Source of the DNA: Chloroflexota bacterium
Lineage (GTDB): Bacteria; Chloroflexota; Anaerolineae; UBA4142
Length of the DNA: 64,000 bases
Direction of reading: 5' to 3'
NCBI GenBank assembly: GCA_016219275.1
Contig: JACRBM010000067.1
Span: 1-64,000, forward strand
Shown: positions 38,982-47,293 of the stretch, piece after piece
Layout of the letters: each line of letters opens with the position of its first letter
Numbering within the stretch: the stretch's first letter is position 1
The notes under the pieces: generated by a model
Told to the model about the DNA's origin: nothing
The model's input: the letters and a program-made list of their open reading frames with translations, nothing else
The model's database searches: none
Position numbers and translations under genes: made by a program

Positions 38982-39424
38982 AAATCGTCGTGGACGCCAA
39001 CATCGCGTTAGCATTGGTAATGCCGTTAGCGTACTCGGAGCAAGCGCACCGGCAATTCGCAATCTGGGTCAAGGACAGCACAGAATTAGTCGCGCCAACA
39101 TTGTGGAGTTATGAAGTGGTCGCGAGTTTGCGTAAAGCCGTTGCGACAAAATGGCTTACACCAGAACGCGCCGAATCCGCGTAGAAAGAAATTATGGCGT
39201 TAGGCATTCAGCAAATTCCGCCGACATTAGAATTGCATCGCCAAGCGCTCGAGTGGGCAAACCGCATTCATCAAGTTGTTGCTTATGACGCGGCATATCT
39301 CGCGTTAGCCGAATCGTTGGATGCAGAATTTTGGACGACGGCTGCGCGTTTGGCGGAAAGCGCGCGCAAAGCGGGCGCGAAATGGGCGCACGGTTTGGAC
39401 ATTCAATCATCGCGATCCGGGTAG
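38978..39424 (+). pseudogene. vapC: VapC-like PIN toxin broken by a nonsense codon
   Basis: From the ATG at 38978 the frame encodes MKIVVDANIALALVMPLA with the first acidic residue, then LWSYEVVASLRKA with the conserved glutamate. A TAG at 39182-39184 interrupts it. The same frame continues to 39424 with EWANRIHQVVAYDAAYLALA, carrying the third PIN acidic residue, and DAEFWTTAARLAE. Reading through the stop would give a normal VapC of about 148 residues. A single point change has therefore probably inactivated the ribonuclease while the antitoxin frame remains intact. Confidence 0.88.
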
Positions 39425-39491
39425 ACAATTTTCCACTCTCCCAGTTCCTCTCCCAAATCAGAAATCATAAATCATAAATCTGAAATTCCCC

Positions 39492-40358
39492 ATGCGTCCT
39501 TACCTTGCTCTCGCCATCGGTATGCTCGCCGTCTCTTCGGCGGCGATTTTAATTTCGTTCGCGCGCGCCGAAGGGATGCCGGCTGTCGCGATTGCCGCGT
39601 GGCGGCTCACGCTGGCATCGCTCGCACTGTCACCGTTCGCGCTCGCGCGGGCGCGCGGCGAGTGGCGCGCGCTTGCGCCGCGTGAACTCGCGCTCGCGAT
39701 TCTTTCCGGCGTTTCGCTCGCGTTGCACTTTGCCTTTTGGATTTCGTCGCTCGATTACACGTCGGTGATGAGTTCGGTCGTGTTCGTGAGCACCAATCCC
39801 TTGTTCGTCGCGCTCGCATCCGTTTTGATTTTGCGGGAATCGTTGCGACGCGGCACGATCATCGGCATCGTGATTGCGATGCTGGGCGGCGCGCTTATCG
39901 GCTTGAGCGACCTGGGCGGCGCGGGCGCGGAATCGCTGCAAGGCGATTTGCTCGCGCTTGCGGGCGCTGTGACCGTGTCCGGTTATTTGCTCATCGGGCG
40001 ACGACTACGCAAACAGCTCTCGCTCATCGGTTACATAAGTATTGTGTACACGACCGCCGCCATCGTTTTGCTCGCGCTCGCGCTGGCGATGCAGGTGCCT
40101 ATGTTCGGATACGCGTGGCAAGCGTACGCGCTCGTTGCGTTGCTCGCGGCAGGACCGCAACTCATCGGTCACTCATCGTACAACTATGCGCTCAAGTACT
40201 TGTCGGCGACGTTCATCACCGTCACGATTCTCGCCGAGCCGATTGGCGCGACCTTGCTCGCGATTCCATTGTTGAACCAGATGCCCGACCCGATCAAATT
40301 AATCGGCGGCGCGTTGATTCTCGTCGGCATTTATCTCGCGGCGCGCGCCGAGAAATGA
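39492..40358 (+). CDS. EamA-family (DMT) transporter
   Basis: The 288-residue protein has ten predicted membrane helices in two EamA repeats, for example MRPYLALAIGMLAVSSAAIL, ALAILSGVSLALHFAFWISS, SVVFVSTNPLFVALASVLIL (first repeat) and YALKYLSATFITVTILAEPI, ATLLAIPLLNQMPDPIKLIG (second repeat). Drug/metabolite exporters of this type move amino acids, nucleobases or similar solutes. The substrate cannot be inferred. It has no clear operon partner; the HAD phosphatase gene follows after a repeat block. Confidence 0.9.
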   Translation: MRPYLALAIGMLAVSSAAILISFARAEGMPAVAIAAWRLTLASLALSPFALARARGEWRALAPRELALAILSGVSLALHFAFWISSLDYTSVMSSVVFVSTNPLFVALASVLILRESLRRGTIIGIVIAMLGGALIGLSDLGGAGAESLQGDLLALAGAVTVSGYLLIGRRLRKQLSLIGYISIVYTTAAIVLLALALAMQVPMFGYAWQAYALVALLAAGPQLIGHSSYNYALKYLSATFITVTILAEPIGATLLAIPLLNQMPDPIKLIGGALILVGIYLAARAEK

Positions 40359-40361
40359 GTT

Positions 40362-40432
40362 CCCTTGTTTCCATCATTTCCCTTGATTTCCCAATAAGGA
40401 AATGAGGGAAGTGAAGGAAATGAAGGAAATGA
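40362..40432. repeat. TTCCCTTGT / GAAGGAAAT repeats overlapping the HAD gene start
   Basis: TTCCCTTGTTTCC-type units are followed by the inverse GAAGGAAAT 9-mers. It is related to the block at 32235-32335. Several in-frame ATGs (40402, 40420, 40429) arise from the repeat, so the translational start of the next gene is uncertain. Confidence 0.65.
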
Positions 40433-41088
40433 GGATTACGGAAAAGGTGATTCGCTACATTCTGTTCGATCTCGACGATACGCTTTACCCGACTTCTGCT
40501 GGGATGATGGGCGAAATCAGCGCACGGATGAACGTGTTCATGGTGGAACGGCTGGGTATTCCGCGCGCGGATGTGGCGCGCCAACGGCAAGATTACTGGG
40601 AACGGTACGGCACGACGCTGCGCGGGTTGTACATCGAGCGGCGCATTGACCCGCAGGAATTTCTGGCGTTCGTTCACGACATTCATATTGCGCAGTATCT
40701 GCGTCCCGATGCGCGTCTCGACGCGATGCTCGCGCAACTATCGCAAACGAAAAGCGTCTTTACGAATGCGCCGGCGGATTATGCGCGGCGCGTGTTGAGT
40801 GCGCTCGGCGTCGAGCGGCATTTCGCCAACATCTTTGACATCAACTTTATCGAGTATCAAAGCAAGCCGACCCAGTTTGCGTACGACAAGGTGATCGCCG
40901 CGTTGCCGGTGCGCGCGGATGAATGCTTGATGATTGACGATACCGCGCGCAACCTCGTCCCGGCGAAAAAACTGGGCATGCAAACGGCATGGCTCGCGAG
41001 TCCGCAAGCGTGGCAAAAGACGGGCGGCGATTCGAGCGCGGATCATGTGATCGAAACGATTTACGACTTGGCGCAGTTGTTATTGTAA
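40429..41088 (+). CDS. HAD-superfamily pyrimidine 5'-nucleotidase-like hydrolase
   Basis: The ATG at 40429 gives 219 residues (starts at 40402 or 40420 add repeat-coded VKEMKEM). HAD motifs are motif I FDLDDTLYP with nucleophile and acid/base aspartates, motif II SVFTNAPADYA, a lysine in SKPTQFAYDKV, and motif III LMIDDTARNLVPAKKLGM. The cap domain is the helical C1 type, as in SDT1/YjjG-like nucleotidases, which release phosphate from pyrimidine mononucleotides. The exact substrate is inferred from family resemblance. The gene is transcribed alone or with the EamA gene. Confidence 0.88.
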   Translation: MRITEKVIRYILFDLDDTLYPTSAGMMGEISARMNVFMVERLGIPRADVARQRQDYWERYGTTLRGLYIERRIDPQEFLAFVHDIHIAQYLRPDARLDAMLAQLSQTKSVFTNAPADYARRVLSALGVERHFANIFDINFIEYQSKPTQFAYDKVIAALPVRADECLMIDDTARNLVPAKKLGMQTAWLASPQAWQKTGGDSSADHVIETIYDLAQLLL

Positions 41089-41201
41089 ATTGAAGTCAAA
41101 CTCTGGGATGATGAATGGCGAACGAGTGAGAATGCTCGTTCGCTATTTTCGTTGCGGCGGACGCGGTTTGATTTTTGCGTGGATTAAGGTAGAATAAACG
41201 T

Positions 41202-41474
41202 ATGAAGCAAAAGCTGAACAAGCGAATTGTGCGGCAAATAGTACGCGGATACAAGTCGGTCAACCGATTTACTGCGGTTGAAGAACGCGCCTGGGTGTCG
41301 CAGCTGACCGAGAAAGAAGCGCGCGCGATGTTTATCGAATTGTGCAAAGCATGGGAGCATGGCGGTGCGCGCGCGGGCGGTAATCTGAAAGCGATCGAAC
41401 GTTTGCGGATTGCGGAGACGATCCGCGCACAACGACCGTTCGCACAAATCGTACGGCGGATGAAAAAACGATGA
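41202..41474 (+). CDS. Small basic protein, probable antitoxin partner of the nucleotidyltransferase
   Basis: The 90-residue protein is helical and strongly basic, opening MKQKLNKRIVRQIVRGYKSV. It overlaps the following nucleotidyltransferase gene by four bases (ATGA). I do not recognise its family. The size, coupling and neighbour suggest an AbiE-like or MenAT-like toxin-antitoxin pair, with this gene as the antitoxin or target-linked partner. Confidence 0.7.
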   Translation: MKQKLNKRIVRQIVRGYKSVNRFTAVEERAWVSQLTEKEARAMFIELCKAWEHGGARAGGNLKAIERLRIAETIRAQRPFAQIVRRMKKR

Positions 41475-42085
41475 TTCCTTTGCATGAAGCGGCGTGGGAA
41501 ATTCATCAATTTCTCACCGAGCAGAAAATTCCGTACGCGATTATTGGTGGATTGGCAGTTCAACACTGGGGCGTACCGCGTTTCACGGCGGATGTGGATG
41601 TTGAGGTGCTCGCGCCATTAGTCGAAGGAAGCGCGAGTTACGTCCAACTTTTTCTTGGTCGCTTTGCTTCGCGCGATGGGATTGACCCATTCCTGCGCGC
41701 CAGGAGAGATCGCGTTGTGTTGTTATCTGCGTCGAACGGGCGCGGCGTTGACATTTCGTTTGGCGTGCCAGGTTACCAAGATGAGTTTCTGCGCCGCGCG
41801 GTGAAATGCACGTTGGTACGCGGAAAAACTGTATGGGTGTGTTCTGCTGAAGATCTCATTATTCACAAATGCGTTGCGAGGCGCGAAAAGGATTTGCGCG
41901 ATGTAGAGGGTGTGATTGCGCGACAAAGGGAAATGCTTGCTGTGATGTACGTGCGTGAGTGGTTGAAGCGGTTCGACGAATTATTACCCGAACCGCACGC
42001 GGTTGAGGATTTCGAGCGCGCCTGGCGCGCGGAAAAACGCGCGGCGCGCGAAGCGCGGCAAGCGTATCGAACCAAGCGCAATTAG
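41471..42085 (+). CDS. AbiEii/MenA-like nucleotidyltransferase
   Basis: The 204-residue protein has the nucleotidyltransferase signature near its start: IPYAIIGGLAVQHWGVPRFT followed by ADVDVEVLA, that is GG...(10)...T.D.D, with D residues for metal binding. A third acidic position is likely in RGVDISFGVPG, and HKCVARREKDLRDVEGVIA matches the C-terminal helix of AbiEii/DUF6036-type proteins (H K ..R..KD..D). Such enzymes can act as toxins by pyrimidine addition to tRNA, or as minimal nucleotidyltransferases. It forms a coupled pair with the small basic protein upstream. Confidence 0.82.
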   Translation: MIPLHEAAWEIHQFLTEQKIPYAIIGGLAVQHWGVPRFTADVDVEVLAPLVEGSASYVQLFLGRFASRDGIDPFLRARRDRVVLLSASNGRGVDISFGVPGYQDEFLRRAVKCTLVRGKTVWVCSAEDLIIHKCVARREKDLRDVEGVIARQREMLAVMYVREWLKRFDELLPEPHAVEDFERAWRAEKRAAREARQAYRTKRN

Positions 42086-42163
42086 CGACCTGCAATCACA
42101 CTTGCGGGTAATCACTGGTACTTTTCTGGTTTGACCTGGCATAGAATTCGCACGAGGTTGGAA

Positions 42164-42856
42164 ATGACGCGACGACTCGCTGCCTTAGTCGAAAAACTGC
42201 GCGCCGCCGATCCCGACATTGTGAACATTCTCCAATTCGGGTCGTCGGTGTATGCGCCGCGCCTGGCGCGCGATGTGGATTTGCTGGTCACGACACGCGC
42301 CAAGAAAAAAAGAGACTTGTATTGGGACGCGGTTGAATCCTGGGACGGCGCGGTGGATATTCTCGTTCGCAAGCCAGGTCAACGCATATCATCGCAGATT
42401 GCGCTCGCGGTCCTGGCGTATAGCAAGCCATTATTTGGAGATGGACAAACGCGCAAGGAGGCAAAAAAATTTATGGGTGTTCCAACCTACGATGACGCGC
42501 GAATGTATTTGGATATGGCAGATAATAGCGTGGAACAAACACGCCATTCCAAAGACGAACGTTACCGCGATGCGTACTACCGCGCGGCGTTCGATCTCTT
42601 ATTTGACGCGGCGCGACATGCCGCGATGACGTTTCTTGCCACGACTGAAAAGCGCTGGGGCAAGTTGCCAGACCGGCTGCCCGCGCCGTTTGAAAAACAG
42701 TTTCGCGAGTTTATCAGCGTTTTGCATGTCCAGTACAAATACGATGGAACCTATCCGAAAGACCAAGCCACAGAAAAATACCAGGAATGGCGTGCCAAAG
42801 TAAACGCGTTCATTGATGCGCTTGCCGCGTACGGACAAGCGGCTGAGGATAAATAG
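42164..42856 (+). CDS. Fused minimal nucleotidyltransferase (MNT) - HEPN-like protein
   Basis: From the ATG at 42164 (GAGGTTGGA before it) the product has 230 residues. The first 100 form an MNT-type nucleotidyltransferase (NILQFGSSVYAPRLARDVDL, the GS-x10-D-x-D motif). Residues 110-225 are helical like HEPN domains (YDDARMYLDMADNSVEQTRH, YRDAYYRAAFDLLFDAARHA). MNT and HEPN are usually separate antitoxin and toxin, where MNT adenylylates the HEPN RNase. A fusion would keep them permanently paired. The canonical HEPN Rx4-6H motif is not clear, so ribonuclease activity is doubtful. Confidence 0.8.
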   Translation: MTRRLAALVEKLRAADPDIVNILQFGSSVYAPRLARDVDLLVTTRAKKKRDLYWDAVESWDGAVDILVRKPGQRISSQIALAVLAYSKPLFGDGQTRKEAKKFMGVPTYDDARMYLDMADNSVEQTRHSKDERYRDAYYRAAFDLLFDAARHAAMTFLATTEKRWGKLPDRLPAPFEKQFREFISVLHVQYKYDGTYPKDQATEKYQEWRAKVNAFIDALAAYGQAAEDK

Positions 42857-42861
42857 ATCGT

Positions 42862-44253
42862 GTGAAACACTTCCTCTACTTTATCCTACTGGTTTACCTC
42901 CTCCTCGCCGCGCTCTACGCCGTCAACACACCCAAATGGCAAGCGCCGGACGAACCCGCGCATTTCAATTACATTCGCGCCATCGGTGACACGGGCAGCT
43001 TACCCGTCTTGCAACGCGGCGATTACGACCAGGATTATTTGGAGCGAATCAAGGCGGCGAAATTCCCGGCGACGATGAGTGTGGATGCGATTCGCTACGA
43101 AGCGTACCAGCCGCCGCTCTACTACCTCGCCGCGACGCCGGTGTATTTGATCGCGCGTGGCGCGGGACTGGACGCGACCGTGATTGCGTTGCGACTGTTT
43201 TCAGTCGCGCTCGGCGTGATCGTTCTGCTAATCGCGTATCGCGTCGTCGGCGAAATTTTTCCTGACGACAATTTGCTCGCGCTCGCCACGGTCGGCGCGT
43301 TGGCGACGGTGCCGCAACACCTCGCGGTCAGCGCGTCCATCAGCAATGACCTCGCCGCGGAACTCGTCGTCGTGTTGATACTTTGGCTCGCGGTCAAGCG
43401 CATCAACCATGTAATTGGTAATTGGAAATTTTCAATTTTGGGCGGCGTCTTGTTCGGCGCGGCATTGCTGACGAAAACGACGACGTATATTCCGGGCGCG
43501 TTGCTGTTGATTAGTGCGATGATTGCAAGTGAGTGGACGAGCAGGAGAGCAAGGGAGCAAGGCAGCAGAGGAGCAGAGGAGAGTGCATCGCACATCACGC
43601 ATCACGCATCACGCAATTCGCCATCCGCAATTCGCCATCCGCTATCCGCGTTTGTGCTCGCCGCGCTCGTCTCCTCGCCGATGTTCATTCGCAACGCGCT
43701 CATCTATGGCATCGCCGATCCGCTCGGTCTCGCGCGACACGATTCGGTGGTGATCGGTCAGCCGACGACGGCGGAAATGATCGCGCAACACGGTTTGAAA
43801 AATATCGTGTTTGATTTTTTTGCCGTGACGTTCAAATCGTTCTGGGCGCAGTTCGGGTGGATGGGTGTGCTCGTGAACGACCGCATCTATGTTGCGCTGT
43901 TTCTACTGTGTGCCGTCGCCGCCTTGGGTTTCGCGTTGTACGCGCTCCGCATCCTGCGCCACCGCGAGTCGTTGACCGACGCGCAACATTGGGGCATCGG
44001 CTTGTTGATTTTGTTGTTCGGTGTCGCCGTTGCCGATTACGTCGGATACAATTTCAAATTCCTTCAATTGCAGGGACGCTACTTGTTTCCCGCGTTGATC
44101 GCAGTGGCATTCTTTCTCGTTATTGGTTTGCGTGAACTGACCGCACGTGAGTATCAGCGCGTCGTGTTCGCGCTGCTCTATCTCGCGTTCATCGCACTCG
44201 ACCTGGCGTGCCTGTTTCTGTTTATCGTCCCGCAATTGCGCATTGCGAATTAG
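42862..44253 (+). CDS. DUF2142/glycosyltransferase-39-like multipass membrane protein
   Basis: A GTG at 42862, 5 bases after the previous stop, starts a 463-residue protein with about ten membrane helices. The first loop has the hallmark TPKWQAPDEPAHFNYIRAIG, with acidic residues as in lipid-sugar-dependent glycosyltransferases of the ArnT/PMT/DUF2142 group, followed by YEAYQPPLYYLAATPVYL. It would transfer sugars from polyprenyl phosphates outside the membrane; the acceptor is unknown. Two tandem-repeat inserts are read in phase (43412-43440 and 43530-43650), the second coding for RRAREQGSRGAEESASHITH in a loop. Confidence 0.85.
   Translation: MKHFLYFILLVYLLLAALYAVNTPKWQAPDEPAHFNYIRAIGDTGSLPVLQRGDYDQDYLERIKAAKFPATMSVDAIRYEAYQPPLYYLAATPVYLIARGAGLDATVIALRLFSVALGVIVLLIAYRVVGEIFPDDNLLALATVGALATVPQHLAVSASISNDLAAELVVVLILWLAVKRINHVIGNWKFSILGGVLFGAALLTKTTTYIPGALLLISAMIASEWTSRRAREQGSRGAEESASHITHHASRNSPSAIRHPLSAFVLAALVSSPMFIRNALIYGIADPLGLARHDSVVIGQPTTAEMIAQHGLKNIVFDFFAVTFKSFWAQFGWMGVLVNDRIYVALFLLCAVAALGFALYALRILRHRESLTDAQHWGIGLLILLFGVAVADYVGYNFKFLQLQGRYLFPALIAVAFFLVIGLRELTAREYQRVVFALLYLAFIALDLACLFLFIVPQLRIAN
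43530..43650. repeat. GAGCAAGG / CGCATCA / CGCCATC repeats inside the membrane-protein gene
   Basis: Octamer-like GGGAGCAAGGCAGCAGAGGA is followed by CGCATCA and CGCCATC heptamers, all in frame. The insert encodes a hydrophilic loop of about 40 residues (SRGAEESASHITHHASRN) between membrane helices. Confidence 0.75.
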
Positions 44254-44282
44254 GAATTGCGAATTACGAAATTGGAGCGATC

Positions 44283-45272
44283 ATGCCATCACTAGAAACC
44301 TTGCCGCGCTACAAACTTGCGACGCTTCCAACTCCGCTCGACGAACTGCCGCGTCTCTCGAAGGAACTGGGTGTGCGCGTCCTGATGAAACGCGACGACC
44401 TGACTGGGTTTGCGCTCGGCGGCAACAAGGCGCGCAAACTAGAGTATTTGCTCGCCGACGCGCTCGCGCAAAATGCGGACACGCTCTTGACCGGGGGCGG
44501 TCCACAGTCGAATCACGCGCGCATCACGGCGGCTGCCGCGCGCAAGGTCGGACTTGCCTGCACGCTCGTGCTTTCCGGCGTACCGCCCGCCGACGTGAAT
44601 GGAAATCTTTTGCTCGATCACCTGCTCGGCGCGGACATTGAATTTGCCGATCCAAACGACCCGCGCGATGCCGATGTGATGATCGCCGAAACTGCAACGC
44701 GCTTGAACGCGCAAGGACGCCGCGCATACGCGATTCCAATCGGCGGCTCGAACGTCCTGGGTTGCATCGCGTACGCGCGTGCGATGGGCGAACTCGTCGA
44801 GCAGTTGAGTGCCGAGCGCATCACACCGGACGCGATGTTCGTCACGACGGGGTCGTGTGGCACACACGCGGGAATTCTTGCCGGATTGAAATACTATGGC
44901 GTGCCGATTCCACTGCACGGTGTCACGGTCAGCCGCGCGGCAGCCGCGTGCGCCGAACGCGTCGCGTCGCTCGTCGGCGCGACCGGCGAATTTATCGAAC
45001 GCACGTTGCCACTCGCGCCGGGCGATGTGATTGTGCATGATGGTTATGTCGGACCGGGTTATGCCCAGATCACGCCCGGCGCGCGCGAGGCGATGCAGAT
45101 GCTCGCCCAACTCGAAGGCATCATTCTCGATCCGGTGTACACCGGCAAAACGATGGCAGGGTTGATTGACCTGGTGCGGCGCGGCGAGGTGGCGCGCGGA
45201 GCAACGATTGTATTCTGGCACACCGGCGGCGCGCCGGGAATGTTTGGATATGCAAAGGATGTGGTCGGATGA
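44283..45272 (+). CDS. D-cysteine desulfhydrase / ACC deaminase-family PLP enzyme
   Basis: The ATG at 44283 gives 329 residues. The PLP lysine lies in LGGNKARKLEYLLADAL (family GGNK.RKLE), with the substrate loop TGGGPQSNHARITAAAA and the glycine loop TTGSCGTHAGILAGL. D-cysteine desulfhydrase breaks D-cysteine to pyruvate, sulfide and ammonia. ACC deaminase differs in a few active-site residues that cannot be judged with certainty here. The TGA overlaps the ATG of the next gene (4 bases), so both are co-translated. Confidence 0.9.
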   Translation: MPSLETLPRYKLATLPTPLDELPRLSKELGVRVLMKRDDLTGFALGGNKARKLEYLLADALAQNADTLLTGGGPQSNHARITAAAARKVGLACTLVLSGVPPADVNGNLLLDHLLGADIEFADPNDPRDADVMIAETATRLNAQGRRAYAIPIGGSNVLGCIAYARAMGELVEQLSAERITPDAMFVTTGSCGTHAGILAGLKYYGVPIPLHGVTVSRAAAACAERVASLVGATGEFIERTLPLAPGDVIVHDGYVGPGYAQITPGAREAMQMLAQLEGIILDPVYTGKTMAGLIDLVRRGEVARGATIVFWHTGGAPGMFGYAKDVVG

Positions 45273-45589
45273 ATTTCTTGGACAAACTCAAAACGCTGTT
45301 CGCCGCGAATGCCGGTTCGGATTTGATGGTGACGTGGTTGTACGTGAAATGCAAGCGATGCGGCACGCCGCTGGCGGTGCGCGTGGATTTGCGAAACGAT
45401 CCCAGTCTCGACGATGAAGGGACGGGATACATTTTGCGAAAAGAAATTATGGACAGCAAGTGTTACACGTTGATGCACGCCGAGTTGCAGTTCAACGCGG
45501 CGAAGAAAATTGTGTCACAGACGATTGACAAGGGCGAGTTTCTCACGCGCGAGCAGTACGAAGCGGCAACGGATAGAGGAAACGGATAG
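45269..45589 (+). CDS. Small conserved protein with possible zinc site
   Basis: The 106-residue protein has YVKCKRCGTPLAVRVDL (CxxC at about residues 29-32) and DSKCYTLMHAELQFNAAKKI, giving three cysteines and a histidine that could bind zinc. It is soluble, overlaps the desulfhydrase gene by four bases, and its last codons (TDRGNG) are encoded by the start of a tandem repeat. The family is unknown to me. It may accompany the PLP enzyme. Confidence 0.75.
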   Translation: MNFLDKLKTLFAANAGSDLMVTWLYVKCKRCGTPLAVRVDLRNDPSLDDEGTGYILRKEIMDSKCYTLMHAELQFNAAKKIVSQTIDKGEFLTREQYEAATDRGNG

Positions 45590-45685
45590 AGGAAACGGAT
45601 AAACGGATAGAGGAAACGGATAGAGGCAACGGATAAACGGATGGAGGCAACGGATAAACGGATGGAGGCAACGGATAAACGGATG
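45577..45685. repeat. 13+8 bp compound tandem repeat spanning a stop and start codons
   Basis: Units GGATAGAGGAAAC/GGATGGAGGCAAC (13 bp) alternate with GGATAAAC (8 bp), making 21-bp periods. The array contains the last codons and stop of the upstream gene, and three in-frame ATGs 21 bp apart (45641, 45662, 45683) before manA, so unit gain or loss would not break manA. Confidence 0.85.
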
Positions 45686-46765
45686 ACAGCGAATCGAACC
45701 ACTCAACTGCTCGACTTGTATCCGTACCATCTGCGCGCGACGCCGCGCGAAATGGTGTGGGGCGGACGCAAGTTGGAGAAACTTTTCGGCAAGGTATTGC
45801 CGCCAAGCAAACTGATCGGCGAGACCTGGGAAGCATGGGACGGACTCGTCATCGAAAACGGTGCGCACGCCGGCGAGACGCTCGGCGCGTTGATCGCGCG
45901 TGATGCCGCGGCGATTCTCGGCGCGAGCATGACCAAGTTTCCGCTGCTCTTCAAGTTCATTGACGCGCAAGATGATCTCTCGGTGCAGGTGCATCCGAAC
46001 GACGCACAAGCGCAAGCGATGGAACATCTGCTGTTCGGCAAGACGGAAGCGTGGTACATTTTGCAAGCCGAGCCGAACGCGCGCCTCGTGTTTGGTTTTC
46101 AGCGCGATGTGGATCGCGCGACGATTGAAGCGAGTCTGCGCGACAAGACGCTGGTGAGTTTGCTCGCGCGCGTGCCCGTGCAAACGGGCGATGTGATTTT
46201 TGTGCCGGCGGGAACGGTGCACGCAATTGGCAAAGGCATCGTGCTCGCCGAGATTCAGCAGAACTCGGACACGACGTACCGGTTTTACGACTGGGATCGC
46301 GAAAACAAAGCGCGCCCGCTCCACATCGAGCAATCGCTCGCGGTCACGCGATTCGCGCGCATCACCGAACCAAAGATTCCGGCGTTGACGATTCATCACG
46401 ATGCGTACGATCAAACGTTTCTCGTCGCGTGCCGGTATTTCGCGCTCGAGCGTTGGTCGGTACGTGCACGCGTCGCGTTGAACACGCGCGCGCGATTTCA
46501 AATCATCGCGAGCATTGCGGGACGCGCGATGATTCACACGCGCGGCGAAACGTTCGCGATTGAGCAGGGCGAAACCTGGGTCTTGCCCGCGCAGTTGGGC
46601 GAGTACGCCATCGCGCCAGATGACCCGCGTTGCGAATTGCTCGCGATGCGCGTGCCCGATCTCGCGCGCGAGGTGATCGCGCCGCTCGCGCAAGCCGGTT
46701 TTGATCGCGCGCAAATTGCGCGGCTTGGCGGCGTGATTCCTGGGCACAACGATTTGCAGATTTGA
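45683..46765 (+). CDS. manA: Mannose-6-phosphate isomerase, class I
   Basis: From the ATG at 45683 the product has 360 residues; starts at 45641 or 45662 add repeat-coded MEATDKR heptads. The cupin zinc ligands are seen in LSVQVHPNDAQA (Q and H), GKTEAWYIL (E) and VPAGTVHAIG (H). The protein has a second cupin half ending in a GETWVLPAQLGEYAI block. It interconverts fructose-6-phosphate and mannose-6-phosphate, feeding GDP-mannose and glycan synthesis, consistent with the nearby glycosyltransferase-like and TagO-like genes. A strong terminator follows. Confidence 0.93.
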   Translation: MTANRTTQLLDLYPYHLRATPREMVWGGRKLEKLFGKVLPPSKLIGETWEAWDGLVIENGAHAGETLGALIARDAAAILGASMTKFPLLFKFIDAQDDLSVQVHPNDAQAQAMEHLLFGKTEAWYILQAEPNARLVFGFQRDVDRATIEASLRDKTLVSLLARVPVQTGDVIFVPAGTVHAIGKGIVLAEIQQNSDTTYRFYDWDRENKARPLHIEQSLAVTRFARITEPKIPALTIHHDAYDQTFLVACRYFALERWSVRARVALNTRARFQIIASIAGRAMIHTRGETFAIEQGETWVLPAQLGEYAIAPDDPRCELLAMRVPDLAREVIAPLAQAGFDRAQIARLGGVIPGHNDLQI

Positions 46766-46770
46766 TGGGC

Positions 46771-46805
46771 AAAACGACCTCTTGGGGAGTAAAAGAGGTC
46801 GTTTT
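46771..46805 (+). terminator. Rho-independent terminator after manA
   Basis: AAAACGACCTCTT (46771-46783) and AAGAGGTCGTTTT (46793-46805) form a 13-bp perfect stem with T-run ending TTTTTC. Confidence 0.92.
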
Positions 46806-46843
46806 TCAATAATTTATTTTTTCTTAAAATTATTGAACTATAC

Positions 46844-46872
46844 TTGACAAAATTTGAATGTTGTGGTAAAAA
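46844..46872 (+). promoter_or_regulatory. Sigma-70-type promoter of the DUF2089 cluster
   Basis: TTGACA (46844-46849), a 17-base spacer and TAAAAA (46867-46872) lie in an AT-rich stretch directly after the manA terminator. The start near 46879 leaves a leader of about 25 bases to the ATG at 46904. The open frame that seems to begin at 46844 does so only because TTG of the -35 box can be a start codon. Confidence 0.75.
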
Positions 46873-46903
46873 TATTTGCGAAATCAGTGAAGGAATTGAA
46901 CAC

Positions 46904-47293
46904 ATGCATCCAGTTTTTGGAAAATGCCCGGTTTGCGGCGAGGAATTGACGGTGACGCGGCTCGAATGCCGCGCCTGCGGAACCGAAATCGGCGGACAGT
47001 TTGTGATTGGGCGCTTGGCGCGACTCAGCGCAGACGACATTCGTTTTATCGAAACGTTCGTGAAAAATCGTGGCAACGCCTACAAAGTCGGCGAAGAGCT
47101 CGAACTGCCGTACTCGACCGTGCGCGCGCGGCTGACTGACATTATTCTCGCAATGGGTTACGAGCCGGGCGCAGAACCGAAGGAAGAGCCGGTGACGGTC
47201 GCGCCGGAAAAACGCAAGACGATTCTCGATGAACTGGCGCGCGGCAAAATCTCCGCCGACGACGCGATCAAATTTTTGCAAGGCGAGTCGTGA
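46904..47293 (+). CDS. DUF2089 family zinc-ribbon/HTH regulator
   Basis: The start at ATG 46904 is fixed by the promoter upstream; 129 residues result. An N-terminal zinc ribbon (GKCPVCGEELTVTRLECRAC) is followed by a helical region with helix-turn-helix character (LSADDIRFIETFVKNRGNAY, then ELELPYSTVRARL). A C-terminal SHOCT-like tail follows (ILDELARGKISADDAIKFLQ), a motif repeated in the downstream genes. DUF2089 proteins are presumed regulators next to YvlB-like membrane stress genes. The TGA overlaps the GNAT start (TGATG). Confidence 0.88.
   Translation: MHPVFGKCPVCGEELTVTRLECRACGTEIGGQFVIGRLARLSADDIRFIETFVKNRGNAYKVGEELELPYSTVRARLTDIILAMGYEPGAEPKEEPVTVAPEKRKTILDELARGKISADDAIKFLQGES

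Noticed and set aside
46844-46903. Upstream TTG start for the DUF2089 gene
   Set aside because: The TTG is the first part of the -35 box and the -10 box lies inside the added codons, so the transcript starts after it.
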